Positions 1 to 8,510 of a DNA stretch of 34,024 nucleotides are shown one piece after another. This DNA comes from JBBDIP01 sp964602455 (GTDB taxonomy: Bacteria > Bacillota > Sulfobacillia > Fermentithermobacillales > Fermentithermobacillaceae): the NCBI GenBank assembly GCA_964602455.1, contig CAZRRG010000014.1, positions 1 to 34,024 on the forward strand, in the 5' to 3' direction. Below the pieces are notes generated by a model. That model saw nothing but the letters and a program-made list of their open reading frames with translations, ran no database searches and was not told where the DNA came from. Each line of letters opens with the position of its first letter. Within the stretch, counting starts at the first letter, position 1. The position numbers and the translations under genes were made by a program.

Positions 1-32
1 AGAGCGCCCAAGCCCTGCCTGCGAGGGCGCTG

Positions 33-647
33 ATGGAGGAGTCCCTAGGGAGCGACTCTCGCATGAACCTGTATGTTACGCGTCCTGTGGGCTCTATCCG
101 GTTGCTTTCACCCGGAGAAGAAGCAGCGGTAGCCGGGATGCCCAGGGAGATCGTCAACCGGGGGTACGGTGAGCTCATGAGGCTCCCGACGACCCCGGCA
201 GCCGATTGGGTCGAGATCGTCCACGACGTGTCATCCAGCGATAACGGTGATAAGGAACAGCGGCTTACCGGTCAGATGTCGGCCACGTTTCGCGTCCGCC
301 CTTCATACTACCGCCTGACGCTGAAAGACGTGCCCCTAACCAAGAACAGCGTTACGCCTTTCCGGCTGGAGAATGAAGCAGAGTTAATTGGGGCGGAGAT
401 CCCTTCCACTGCTTGGGCGGCAACCGGGGCTCGGCCCGGGTACTCCATCACCGTGACGTGGTGGATGCCGGTGGAAATGACGCTGACAAGGAACTACACC
501 GCCGTGGTCGCGAGGTCCTCGTCGCGAGTCGAGGTCAGCATGGGTGCTGTCTACCTGGACAAGTCCTACATGGGGCTGACCCCGTCGGCGCCGTCCACCC
601 GGTTTGTTCAGGTCACCACAGTGGGCGGCGCCCAGGGTTACAACTGA
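33..647 (+). CDS. hypothetical protein, possibly 5'-truncated
   Basis: I do not recognise this protein of about 204 residues. The reading frame stays open upstream to the window edge (from base 3), so it may be the C-terminal part of a longer protein. If it starts inside the window, the ATG at 33 has a GAGGG five bases upstream, and a second ATG lies at 63. The sequence is rich in short beta-type stretches with many Thr, Val and Ser residues (for example SITVTWWMPVEM near residues 137-148). It has no obvious membrane segment, cysteine motif or nucleotide-binding motif. It converges on the ABC exporter pair, with fewer than 40 bases between stop codons. The coding call rests on open-frame length and codon pattern. 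Function unknown. Confidence 0.6.
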   Translation: MEESLGSDSRMNLYVTRPVGSIRLLSPGEEAAVAGMPREIVNRGYGELMRLPTTPAADWVEIVHDVSSSDNGDKEQRLTGQMSATFRVRPSYYRLTLKDVPLTKNSVTPFRLENEAELIGAEIPSTAWAATGARPGYSITVTWWMPVEMTLTRNYTAVVARSSSRVEVSMGAVYLDKSYMGLTPSAPSTRFVQVTTVGGAQGYN

Positions 648-657
648 CATAATCCTA

Positions 658-699
658 ATGCGGCTTGCGGTCTACGGCATGCGGCTTACGGCTCGTCCG
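658..699. repeat. two 21-bp imperfect direct repeats at a convergent gene junction
   Basis: ATGCGGCTTGCGG begins at 658 and ATGCGGCTTACGG begins at 679, giving a 21-bp period. The second copy runs into the last codons of the ABC exporter gene at 686. No clear terminator hairpin was seen here. Only two copies are present, so this may be a chance or recent local duplication. Confidence 0.5.
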
Positions 700-2515
700 T
701 CGAACCGGCCGGCTCGCCCGCAAACTGTTTCTCGTACAGGGTCTTGTAAAGCCCGCCCTGTTCGATCAGCTGCTCGTGGTTGCCCACTTCCTTAACTACG
801 CCCTTGTCTATGACGTAGATGCGGTCCGCGTTGCGGATCGTGGAGAGCCTGTGGGCAATCACGATTGAGGTGCGCCCCTTGAACAGTCTCTCAAGCGCCC
901 TTTGTATCTGCAGCTCCGTGTAAGCGTCAACCGATGACGTGGCTTCGTCCAGGATCAAGATCCTTGGGTTAGCCAGCAGCGCCCTGGCAAAGGCCAGCAT
1001 CTGCCTCTGGCCCACGGATAGCCTGGACCCACGCTCCCGGACCTGTGTGTCGTAGCCGTCCTGCTGGCGCATGATGAACTCGTGGGCTCCGACGATCTTG
1101 GCCGCCTCCTCCACCTCTTCGTCGGTGGCGTCAAGCCGTCCGTACCGGATGTTCTCCCGGATGGTGCCGGAGAAGATGACAGTATCCTGAAGCACAATGC
1201 CCAAGTTCTGCCTGAGAGACTGGATAGTCACGTCGCGAATGTCGTGGCCATCGACCTTGACGGACCCGCCCTGGACGTCGTAGAAGCGGCAAAGGAGGTT
1301 TATCACCGAGCTCTTCCCCGCTCCGGTGGGCCCCACAAGCGCGATGGTTTCGTCCGGCCTTGCCTCGATGTTCACGTTGTGCAGCACCGGCAGGTCCGGG
1401 TCATAGCCGAAGGTAACATCGGTGAACTCCACATGGCCTTCCACCCTGCCGAGTTCCATGGCGCCGGGCTTATCGGACACGTTGGGCTTGGTGTCCAGGA
1501 CCTCGAAGACCCGCTCTGACGATACAGCGGCCTGGAGCAGGATGTTCCACACCTCAACCAGGTTCCTGATAGGCCAGAAGAACCTGTTCACGTAGTTGAC
1601 GAAGGCCGTGACCGTGCCTATGGTCACCGCGGTATCCATGATCGACATCCGCAGGCCTCCATAGTAATAGACCAGCGCGACTCCCGCGGTGCCGATGATG
1701 TCCACCAGGGGGAAGAACAGGGCCTGAAGCCTCGCCGCATCCATCTGGGCCTGGAAGTTCTGCTGGTTGGTGTCGCTGAACTTGTCGGCGTTCACGTCCT
1801 CGCGGCTAAAGGCCTGGGTGATCTTCATACCCGAGATGGACTCCTGCAAGTTTGCGGTTATGTCGGCAAGGCGACGCCGGGTCTTGTGGTAGGCCCGGGT
1901 TAGCTTGCCTTGCAGCAGGAACACGGTAAGGAACAAGAACGGGATGGTGATAAACGTGATGAGGGCCAGGGGACGGTTCATCCTAAGCATCACGTACACG
2001 ATGCCGAAGATGGTCACGCAGTCCGACAGCAGCATCAGCGTGCCGCCGGAGATAAGCTGGTTCACTCCCTCGACGTCGTTCACGACGCGGGACATAACGC
2101 GGCCAGCCTGCAGCCGGTCGTAGAAGTCAAGTCCCAGGTCCTGAAGGTGCAAGAACACCTTTTTCCGCATAGAGTACAGGATCTGCTGGCCCGTCCACGA
2201 CATGACGTACTGCTGTGAAAACCGTAGCCCTGCAATTGCGATCTGAAGCCCCATGTAGATGCCGACCAGGCGCACCAGCGCGTCCGGCGTGGCCTCTCCT
2301 GCCTCAACCAGGTCCAGCACTTGCTTGATGATGAGGGGCCCCTGCAGGGTCAGTGTGGCCACCGCGATTACAATAGCCATGGCCAACGTGAGCTGCTTCC
2401 AGTAGGGAGTGAGGAACTCTTTGGTCCTGCCCAGGTGACTGAAGTTCACATCCTTCAGGTTGATGTCGTCGGCGTCGAGCCTTCCGCCGCCTGGTCCGTG
2501 CATGTGGAACCCCAT
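686..2515 (-). CDS. ABC exporter half-transporter (permease fused to ATPase), subunit B
   Basis: This is a 609-residue type IV ABC exporter half-subunit. An N-terminal membrane domain (about residues 35-330, six predicted spans) is followed by a nucleotide-binding domain. Visible motifs are Walker A GPTGAGKSS, signature LSVGQ (a variant of LSGGQ), Walker B ILILDEATSSVD with catalytic Glu, and H-loop IVIAHRLST with His. Its ATG overlaps the TAA of the upstream exporter gene by one base (TAATG), so the two are almost certainly co-translated and form a heterodimer. Members of this group export drugs, lipids or peptides, but the substrate cannot be read from the sequence. An AbrB-like regulator gene begins the transcript. 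The variant signature sits opposite a variant H-loop in the partner, which fits one impaired composite ATP site. Confidence 0.93.
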   Translation of the reverse strand: MGFHMHGPGGGRLDADDINLKDVNFSHLGRTKEFLTPYWKQLTLAMAIVIAVATLTLQGPLIIKQVLDLVEAGEATPDALVRLVGIYMGLQIAIAGLRFSQQYVMSWTGQQILYSMRKKVFLHLQDLGLDFYDRLQAGRVMSRVVNDVEGVNQLISGGTLMLLSDCVTIFGIVYVMLRMNRPLALITFITIPFLFLTVFLLQGKLTRAYHKTRRRLADITANLQESISGMKITQAFSREDVNADKFSDTNQQNFQAQMDAARLQALFFPLVDIIGTAGVALVYYYGGLRMSIMDTAVTIGTVTAFVNYVNRFFWPIRNLVEVWNILLQAAVSSERVFEVLDTKPNVSDKPGAMELGRVEGHVEFTDVTFGYDPDLPVLHNVNIEARPDETIALVGPTGAGKSSVINLLCRFYDVQGGSVKVDGHDIRDVTIQSLRQNLGIVLQDTVIFSGTIRENIRYGRLDATDEEVEEAAKIVGAHEFIMRQQDGYDTQVRERGSRLSVGQRQMLAFARALLANPRILILDEATSSVDAYTELQIQRALERLFKGRTSIVIAHRLSTIRNADRIYVIDKGVVKEVGNHEQLIEQGGLYKTLYEKQFAGEPAGSTDEP

Positions 2516-4290
2516 TACCTGTCACCGCCTTCCGTGGTAGCAACTTCACGCTGGAACTCGTCTCTCTCCTGGCTTCGGAACTGGAGGTTGTATATGGCTG
2601 TGTAGATGCCGCCCTTGGCAAGGAGCTCCTTGTGAGTGCCTTCTTCCACGATCCGGCCGCGGTCCAGGACTATGATGCGGTCGGCGTTGCGAACGGTTGA
2701 AAGCCGCTGGGCGATGATGAAGGAGGTCCTATCCGTAAGAAGCTTGTTGAAGGCCTCTTGTATCTTGAGTTCAGTCTCAACGTCCACGCTGGACGTGGAC
2801 TCGTCGAGGAGAAGGATCCTGGCGTCCATCAGGAGCGCGCGGGCGATCGCGACCCTCTGCTTCTGGCCGCCCGACAAGCCAACGCCACGCTCTCCGATGA
2901 TCGTGTTGTAGCCGTTGGGCAGGCTACCGATGAAGTCGTCGATGTGAGCGGCCTGGGCAGCCCGCCGTATCTCGGCCTCGCTTGCTCCCGGCTTGCCGTA
3001 GGCGATGTTGTCGCGGAGCGACGCCGAGAACAGGAACGTCTCCTGAGTCACAACGCCGATCTGTTTGCGGAGGCTGTCCAGCTCGACGTCCCTCACGTCA
3101 TGCCCGTCGATGAGCACTCGTCCCTTGTTCACGTCGTAGAACCTGGGGATGAGGTTCACCAGGGTGGACTTGCCCGAGCCGGTCCCGCCCAGGATCGCGA
3201 TAGTCTCACCGGGCTTCACCGTGAGGTTTATGTCGGAGACGACCATGTTCTTGCCGTCGTAACCGAAGCTTACGTCCTCGAAGGTGACGGCGCCCTCGAT
3301 CCTGCCGAGGGGCTTGGCGCCGGGTTTGCTCTGCACGTCGGCCTTGGTATCCAGGATCTCGAAGATCCTCTCCCCGGCAGCAGCGGTGCGCTGCGCGCCC
3401 GACACCCACATGCCCAGCATTCGCACCTGCCTGAGGAGTTCAAGGATGAGCGTGTTGAACGCGATAAGGGTGCCGACACTCAGGGTGCCTCGCAGGACCT
3501 CGCGGCCGCCCCAGAACAAGATTATCGCCATGCTGCTCTCGATGAGGAGCGTCATGAAGGCCTCGTTTGCGGCGGAAGCTCTTACTGTCTCAACGTTCTT
3601 GTTCAGGAGGTTCGTGTTATCGCGCTCAAACTTCTGCATCTCGTGGTCTTTGCGGGCGAAGGCCTTCACCACGCGCTGTCCGGTTATGTTCTCCTGCAGA
3701 GTCGCGGTCAGGACCGCAAGGAGCTGCTGCACAGACCAGAACCTTGGGCGCACTATGGTGGCGTAGATCTTCACGCGCCAGATGAGTATGGGGAGCGGGA
3801 TCATCGCAACAAGGGTAAGTTTCCAGTCCAGGGTAAGCATGAGGACAAATGTAGCAAGGAACCGGACCACAGCGGCGGTTATCTGGATCATCTGGTGGGA
3901 CAGGAAGTGTCGGGTCTGCTCAACGTCCTGCGTAACGCGGGACATCAACTGTCCGGTCTGGGCTTTGTCATAGAAACTGAAGGACAACTGCTGCAGGTGC
4001 TCGTACAAACGGTTGCGGACATCGAAGATTATCTTCTGCCCGGCCCACGCCATGCCGTACCTCTGGGCGTAGCCAAGCACAGCTCCAATCAGACTGGCGC
4101 CCGCGATGCCCAGCGCGCCCCAGATCAGCATGTCCCACCGGCCGTTGACGTAGATGTCGTCAACGATCCAGCGGACAATCATAGGTTGGGTAAGCTGCAG
4201 GCCGGTGATGGCCAAGATGAGCACAAGAGTTCCGAGGTACACTTTCCAGTAAGGTACCGCGAAGCGCATGAGCCTTGTTAACGTCTTCAA
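2515..4290 (-). CDS. ABC exporter half-transporter, subunit A, with degenerate H-loop
   Basis: This 591-residue ABC exporter half-subunit has an N-terminal six-span membrane domain (about residues 15-310) and a C-terminal ATPase domain. Motifs are Walker A GGTGSGKST, signature LSGGQKQRV and Walker B ILLLDESTSSVD. The H-loop reads IIAQRLST, so the usual switch histidine is glutamine. Heterodimeric exporters commonly carry one degenerate ATP site, and the partner at 686-2515 keeps its histidine but has an altered signature. The two together predict one canonical and one degenerate site. The gene lies 18 bases after the AbrB-like gene and overlaps the next exporter gene by one base. Substrate unknown. 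Confidence 0.93.
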   Translation of the reverse strand: MKTLTRLMRFAVPYWKVYLGTLVLILAITGLQLTQPMIVRWIVDDIYVNGRWDMLIWGALGIAGASLIGAVLGYAQRYGMAWAGQKIIFDVRNRLYEHLQQLSFSFYDKAQTGQLMSRVTQDVEQTRHFLSHQMIQITAAVVRFLATFVLMLTLDWKLTLVAMIPLPILIWRVKIYATIVRPRFWSVQQLLAVLTATLQENITGQRVVKAFARKDHEMQKFERDNTNLLNKNVETVRASAANEAFMTLLIESSMAIILFWGGREVLRGTLSVGTLIAFNTLILELLRQVRMLGMWVSGAQRTAAAGERIFEILDTKADVQSKPGAKPLGRIEGAVTFEDVSFGYDGKNMVVSDINLTVKPGETIAILGGTGSGKSTLVNLIPRFYDVNKGRVLIDGHDVRDVELDSLRKQIGVVTQETFLFSASLRDNIAYGKPGASEAEIRRAAQAAHIDDFIGSLPNGYNTIIGERGVGLSGGQKQRVAIARALLMDARILLLDESTSSVDVETELKIQEAFNKLLTDRTSFIIAQRLSTVRNADRIIVLDRGRIVEEGTHKELLAKGGIYTAIYNLQFRSQERDEFQREVATTEGGDR

Positions 4291-4308
4291 ACGCGAGACC
4301 TCCTCGGA

Positions 4309-4560
4309 CTACCGCAAGCCTTCCGGCTTTGACGACTCCTGAACGATTCTCCCAAGCTGGTCGATGGTCTCGGAGAGCATCCTGGTCACCTGTTCCGCCT
4401 TAATCACGATGAGCCCGTTGCCGTGGTGGCTCATGAAGACCATGACTTTATCGCCGATATCCAGGCCGTACTCCTTTCGAGCCTCTGCCGGGATGACGAT
4501 CTGTCCCCTCTCCCCTACGGTGGTGGCCCCGCAGAACTTGCCGCGCAGGATGTGGCTCAA
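4309..4560 (-). CDS. AbrB/SpoVT-type DNA-binding regulator
   Basis: This small protein of 83 residues has a swapped-hairpin AbrB domain at about residues 10-55. The key stretch TTVGERGQIVIPAEARKEYG is followed by LDIGDKVMVF, the standard pattern of this family. A helical tail of about 30 residues follows and could mediate oligomerisation. The ribosome binding site AAAGGAGGA lies just upstream of the ATG. It is the first gene of a minus-strand transcript with the two ABC exporter subunits (18-base gap), so the likely role is control of that exporter and perhaps of its own promoter. It could also belong to the antitoxin-like branch, but no toxin gene is adjacent. Confidence 0.88.
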   Translation of the reverse strand: MSHILRGKFCGATTVGERGQIVIPAEARKEYGLDIGDKVMVFMSHHGNGLIVIKAEQVTRMLSETIDQLGRIVQESSKPEGLR

Positions 4561-4619
4561 GAGTCATCCTCCTTTCACCGGATGTTGTTGTTAGGCCGTT
4601 CATCACGTCCGTAACAATG

Positions 4620-4633
4620 TATGACTTATCATA
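4620..4633. promoter_or_regulatory. small inverted repeat, possible operator upstream of the abrB-like gene
   Basis: TATGA and TCATA flank a CTTA spacer in the AT-richer divergent region between the two exporter systems. Read on the minus strand, the same bases give TATGAT, which resembles a -10 box for the abrB-exporter transcript, although no convincing -35 box was found. An operator overlapping its own promoter would fit autoregulation. This is inference from position and symmetry. Confidence 0.3.
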
Positions 4634-4763
4634 CTTTCGCCTCACGAATCATATCACCGGGGTATTTCAGATGGCAAGTATATAGTGACACGAAATATCT
4701 AGAAGGTGTCTCTCTCCTGTCGCAAAGGTCAACACACGTACCTTGAAGAAATTAAGTCTTGTA

Positions 4764-4793
4764 TTGACATTATTAATTCCACCGTTGTAGACT
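4764..4793 (+). promoter_or_regulatory. sigma-A-type promoter for the plus-strand exporter pair
   Basis: A perfect -35 TTGACA (4764-4769) is followed after 18 bases by TAGACT (4788-4793), a four-of-six match to the -10 consensus. It lies about 50 bases upstream of the ATG at 4845 in locally AT-rich sequence. The gene also has a GGAGAGG ribosome binding site. Confidence 0.55.
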
Positions 4794-4844
4794 TCCCGTG
4801 TGGATTGCACGATACCCTAGTCGCTACCGAGGAGAGGAATCCCG

Positions 4845-6632
4845 ATGTCGTCTGCCAGCCTCACGTGCATGCGCGAAAGCCTCCGATATGTTCAGCGCCC
4901 GTCTTCCAAGATCTCCGCCTTCATCTTTCTGCTCATCGCCAACGCCGTAATGCCGGTCGCGGGCTCGGCCTTCATGCGGAGAAGCGTGGATGCTCTATAT
5001 GCCCAAGACGGCAGCAGCTTTGGCCTGTACTGCCTGCTTCTGCTCCTAAGCTACGTGGGAAGCGCTGCGGCGATGGGTTCGGCGGCGATGCTGCGGCAAG
5101 GGATCGCCGAAGGAATCGCGGCAGAACAGCGCCGGGCCATTATCAGGGCCTCGCTGGCTATGCCGTTCCAGACCTACGAGAAGACCTCGCGCGGCGATAC
5201 GCTCTCCCGTCTCACCGCCGATGTCGACCAGGCGTCCCGGATCTACACCGGGATCTACCTTGCGCTGAACTGCGTCATCACGGCCTCGGCCGCCGTGGCC
5301 TACATGATCTACTTGAACTGGCAGGTGGGCCTGGCAACCGTCGCATCCAGCCTGGCCGTGGTGTGGATTACCAGACGCTCAAACGATCCGCTCCTCGCGA
5401 AGACCCGGTCCTACCAGGAATCACTTGGCGGCCTATCGGGAACAGCCCTGAACTTCATCGAGGGGACCACGGTCATCAAGTCCTTTCTTGCTGAGGACAC
5501 CGCGGCCAAGAGTTTCGCGGCACGCACCCGAGAGGTATTCGCGGCAGCAATGGCCGTAGCAAAAAGCACGGCCAATATGCGCGCGGCCACTGGGGCCGCT
5601 GTCTTCCTGCCCCTTATGACCGCCTTCGTGTTCGGTGGCTACATGGCCGTCGTCGGACGCGCCTCTCCAGGTTCCGTCCTCGGCATGATAGCACTCACCG
5701 ACTCTATCGCCATCCTGGTCAACCTGGGTCCAAGATGGGCCGAAATCCAGAGGAGCGCAGGGGCCTATGAGAGGGTCAAAGCCGCCATCTCGGCGGAGCC
5801 CGACTCCGTCCCCGCACGTCCTGCCGGCTCGACGCAGCTCTCAACCTCGACCCCGGCGGCAGCGCCTATGCCGGCTATCCTGGTCGAGAACCTCTCTTTT
5901 GAGTACGAGCCGGGTAGGCCTGTACTGAAGGACATATCTTTCAAGGCGGCTCCGGGCTCAAAGGTGGCGATCGTCGGAAGGAGCGGGTGCGGAAAGAGTA
6001 CACTGCTCAAGTTGCTGGCCGGCCTGTACGCCCCACCTCCGGGCACCGTGTTCGTGCACGGCCTGGATATGTGCTACGAGCGTCTGGAGCAGGGCGGGCA
6101 ACAGATCACCTATGTACCCCAAGAACCGTTCCTCTTCTCCGGCACGGTCAGGGATAACCTACTGCTGGGCAACCAGAGCGCGACGGAGGACACTCTCAGC
6201 GAAGCCCTCGATAAGGCCGACAGTGATGGTTTCCTCAAGGGGATGCCGGACGGGCTGGACTCTGAAGTCGGTGAAAGGGGAAGCCTCGTCTCCGGCGGAC
6301 AAAGGCAGAGGCTGAGCCTGGCAAGAGGGCTCTTGAGAGGTGCGCCTGTTCTGCTCCTTGATGAACCGACCAGCGCCCTTGACAGGGATTCCGAAGCAAG
6401 AGTAGTTGAGTCGATCCTGGGAATGGCCGGTGTGACCTGCGTAGTGGTTACTCACCGCCCGAGCCTCGCCGCGGCCAGCGACCTCATCCTCGTCATGGAC
6501 AGCGGCAGGATCGTCGAGCGCGGCACTCATTCGGAACTGATGGAAAACCGCTCATTGTACTGGTCTTTCTACTCCGGGGAAACCACGTTCAGCCCGGTTG
6601 GGACGTCGGAACAGAAGGGTGAAACGAAGTGA
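4845..6632 (+). CDS. ABC exporter half-transporter, first subunit of second pair
   Basis: This 595-residue ABC exporter half-subunit has an N-terminal membrane domain (about residues 20-300) and a C-terminal ATPase domain. Motifs are Walker A GRSGCGKST, signature VSGGQRQRL, Walker B VLLLDEPTSALD and H-loop VVVTHRPSL. A GAGGAGAGG ribosome binding site precedes the ATG by about six bases. The stop overlaps the next gene's start (GTGA), so the two subunits are translationally coupled and probably form a heterodimer. Unlike the minus-strand pair, both partners keep all canonical ATPase residues. A Pro/Ala/Ser/Thr-rich linker (about residues 325-345) joins the membrane and ATPase domains. Substrate unknown. 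Confidence 0.92.
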   Translation: MSSASLTCMRESLRYVQRPSSKISAFIFLLIANAVMPVAGSAFMRRSVDALYAQDGSSFGLYCLLLLLSYVGSAAAMGSAAMLRQGIAEGIAAEQRRAIIRASLAMPFQTYEKTSRGDTLSRLTADVDQASRIYTGIYLALNCVITASAAVAYMIYLNWQVGLATVASSLAVVWITRRSNDPLLAKTRSYQESLGGLSGTALNFIEGTTVIKSFLAEDTAAKSFAARTREVFAAAMAVAKSTANMRAATGAAVFLPLMTAFVFGGYMAVVGRASPGSVLGMIALTDSIAILVNLGPRWAEIQRSAGAYERVKAAISAEPDSVPARPAGSTQLSTSTPAAAPMPAILVENLSFEYEPGRPVLKDISFKAAPGSKVAIVGRSGCGKSTLLKLLAGLYAPPPGTVFVHGLDMCYERLEQGGQQITYVPQEPFLFSGTVRDNLLLGNQSATEDTLSEALDKADSDGFLKGMPDGLDSEVGERGSLVSGGQRQRLSLARGLLRGAPVLLLDEPTSALDRDSEARVVESILGMAGVTCVVVTHRPSLAAASDLILVMDSGRIVERGTHSELMENRSLYWSFYSGETTFSPVGTSEQKGETK

Positions 6633-8380
6633 AGCGCAACTCTCTCGCTCGCCTGTGGTCGTATCTTGGAAGGGACAAGTGGCTCCTGGGGCTGGCAATG
6701 TTGCTGGACCTCGTGTGGGCGGCGGCCAACTCATTGGGCATCACCTGGTCCATAAAGACCATCATGAACGCAGCCTCGGTCCGAAGCCTGCCGATGCTGG
6801 TTATCGGGGCTGAGTACCTCGTGGCAACAGTGGCCGTCATGGCGATCTTCGGCCCCGCAGGCGGGTACCTGGTGTCCCTGGTTACGGAACGTGCAGCCCG
6901 GTCCCTCAGGAGCCGGATCTTCGCTGCAGCTCTCGGGGGCGAGGCAAAGCACCTCGACTCCCGCGAATCAGGCGATACCATCGCTAGACTGGTCAACGAC
7001 GTCGAGACAGCGAAGCAGGGATACGCTACTCTGCACGACGGGGTAAGCCAAGTCTGGCAGCTGCTCTGGTCGCTGGGCACCCTATTAGTCATGAACTGGC
7101 CTTTGGCCGTAGCCGCGATGGGATTTGCTTTGCTCTGCTTCCTGGCCAGCGTTGGGTTTGCTAAACCCCTCAAGTCCTTGAGTTTGGCCTACCAGGCGGG
7201 ACTGAGCACGGTAACTGAATCAGCCACGAACCTCCTGAGCGGGGTGGCCACAGTCAAGGGACTCCGCGCCGCAGAAGCAGCGTCAGCCCGGTTCGACGCG
7301 GTTACGGAAGAGCACCTGGCCGTGGGGCGGAAAAGGGCCAGGGTGATGGGGCTACAGAACGGAGTCATGAACGCGATGCCGTTTGTCGCGCTATCAGCGA
7401 TGATCTACGTCGCCGGAAGAGCGGTCTTCGGGCAGGGGATCCCTGCCGGCGATGCTGTTGCTCTCGCGCAGTTGTCGACAAGATGCCTCTTCCCCCTCAC
7501 GATCCTGGGCAACGTCTGGGCTACGCTGCAACTGAACCTGGCGGCGGTTGACCGTGTATCGGAAGGCATTGAGATCCCACAGGAGAGGACACCGGAGAGC
7601 GACATCGCCGGCGCATCTGAGTCCGGATGTGCCTCCGCGCCTACCTCTGCATCCTCGCCTGCGCTGAATCTCGCGGGCAGCGCACTGGAGTCCGAGCACA
7701 TGTCGAACCTCGCCGGCAGCCCACCCTCAATCGAGTTCCGGAATGTGAGTTTTGCCTACAACGGCCAGAAGCAGGTCCTGAACAACGTGAGCTTCGCCGT
7801 GGCCGGCGGCCAGAGGATGGCCCTAGCCGGGTCCAGCGGTTCCGGAAAGACCACCGTCCTTAAGCTGCTCCTTGGGATGTACGCTCCCGGCGACGGCGCC
7901 GTCCTGTTGGGAGGCATCGATGTGAGAAAGCTATCTCTCAAGGAAGTCCGCCGGGCCGTCGCGGTACTGCCCCAAGAACCGTGGCTCTTCCCCGGCACCA
8001 TCAAGGAAAACATCCTCCTCGGCAAGGCTGGCGCAACCGACGAAGAGGTGGTCAGGGCAGCGAGACTCGCCCACGCTCACGAGTTCATTGAGGCTCTGCC
8101 GTCCGGCTACGACACCGTCCTGGACGAGCGCGGCTCCAACCTGTCGGGCGGCCAACGCCAGAGGCTGTGCCTGGCCAGAGCGTTTCTGAAAGACGCTCCG
8201 GTGCTGTTTCTGGACGAGCCGACTGCCTCGGTGGACGCCGAATCGGAGCGCCTCATCAGCGACGCGGTGGAACGCCTGTCGGAAGGCCGCACCGTCGTCA
8301 CCATCGCTCACACTTCGGCGATGCTAGAGCGCGCCGATACCAGAGTCATCCTCGAGGCGGGCAGGGTCGTTCCGGCGTAG
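6629..8380 (+). CDS. ABC exporter half-transporter, second subunit of second pair
   Basis: This 583-residue ABC exporter half-subunit starts with GTG inside the stop of the preceding exporter gene. A membrane domain occupies about residues 15-300. A long Ala/Ser/Glu-rich linker (about residues 325-370) precedes the ATPase domain. Motifs are Walker A GSSGSGKTT, signature LSGGQRQRL, Walker B VLFLDEPTASVD and H-loop VTIAHTSAM. The protein ends in a short tail, and its stop codon lies in the first unit of a six-copy 14-bp tandem repeat. The likely role is the second half of a heterodimeric exporter; substrate unknown. Confidence 0.92.
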   Translation: MKRNSLARLWSYLGRDKWLLGLAMLLDLVWAAANSLGITWSIKTIMNAASVRSLPMLVIGAEYLVATVAVMAIFGPAGGYLVSLVTERAARSLRSRIFAAALGGEAKHLDSRESGDTIARLVNDVETAKQGYATLHDGVSQVWQLLWSLGTLLVMNWPLAVAAMGFALLCFLASVGFAKPLKSLSLAYQAGLSTVTESATNLLSGVATVKGLRAAEAASARFDAVTEEHLAVGRKRARVMGLQNGVMNAMPFVALSAMIYVAGRAVFGQGIPAGDAVALAQLSTRCLFPLTILGNVWATLQLNLAAVDRVSEGIEIPQERTPESDIAGASESGCASAPTSASSPALNLAGSALESEHMSNLAGSPPSIEFRNVSFAYNGQKQVLNNVSFAVAGGQRMALAGSSGSGKTTVLKLLLGMYAPGDGAVLLGGIDVRKLSLKEVRRAVAVLPQEPWLFPGTIKENILLGKAGATDEEVVRAARLAHAHEFIEALPSGYDTVLDERGSNLSGGQRQRLCLARAFLKDAPVLFLDEPTASVDAESERLISDAVERLSEGRTVVTIAHTSAMLERADTRVILEAGRVVPA

Positions 8381-8460
8381 CGGTTGAAGCGTAGTGGTTG
8401 AGGCGTAGTGGTTGAAGCGTAGCGGTTGAGGCGTAGTGGTTGAAGCGTAGTGGTTGAAGC
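8377..8460 (+). repeat. six tandem copies of a 14-bp repeat
   Basis: The unit GTAGYGGTTGARGC occurs six times without gaps, at 8377, 8391, 8405, 8419, 8433 and 8447. It varies only at two positions (C/T and A/G). The first copy includes the TAG stop of the exporter gene. The period is not a multiple of three, so copy-number change would not extend an open frame simply. It looks like slippage-type minisatellite DNA. No gene lies between here and iorB at 8908. Confidence 0.9.
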
Positions 8461-8510
8461 CGCGCATCCATCACGCCGTGCCCCATAGGCATCCCGTCCC
8501 TATCACGTGG

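Noticed and set aside
2758..4281. 507-codon open frame on the plus strand
   Set aside because: It is the antisense shadow of the minus-strand ABC exporter, which has full family motifs; the plus-strand translation has none.
8377..8460. CRISPR-like array
   Set aside because: The units are contiguous 14-mers with no spacers and no cas genes are nearby.
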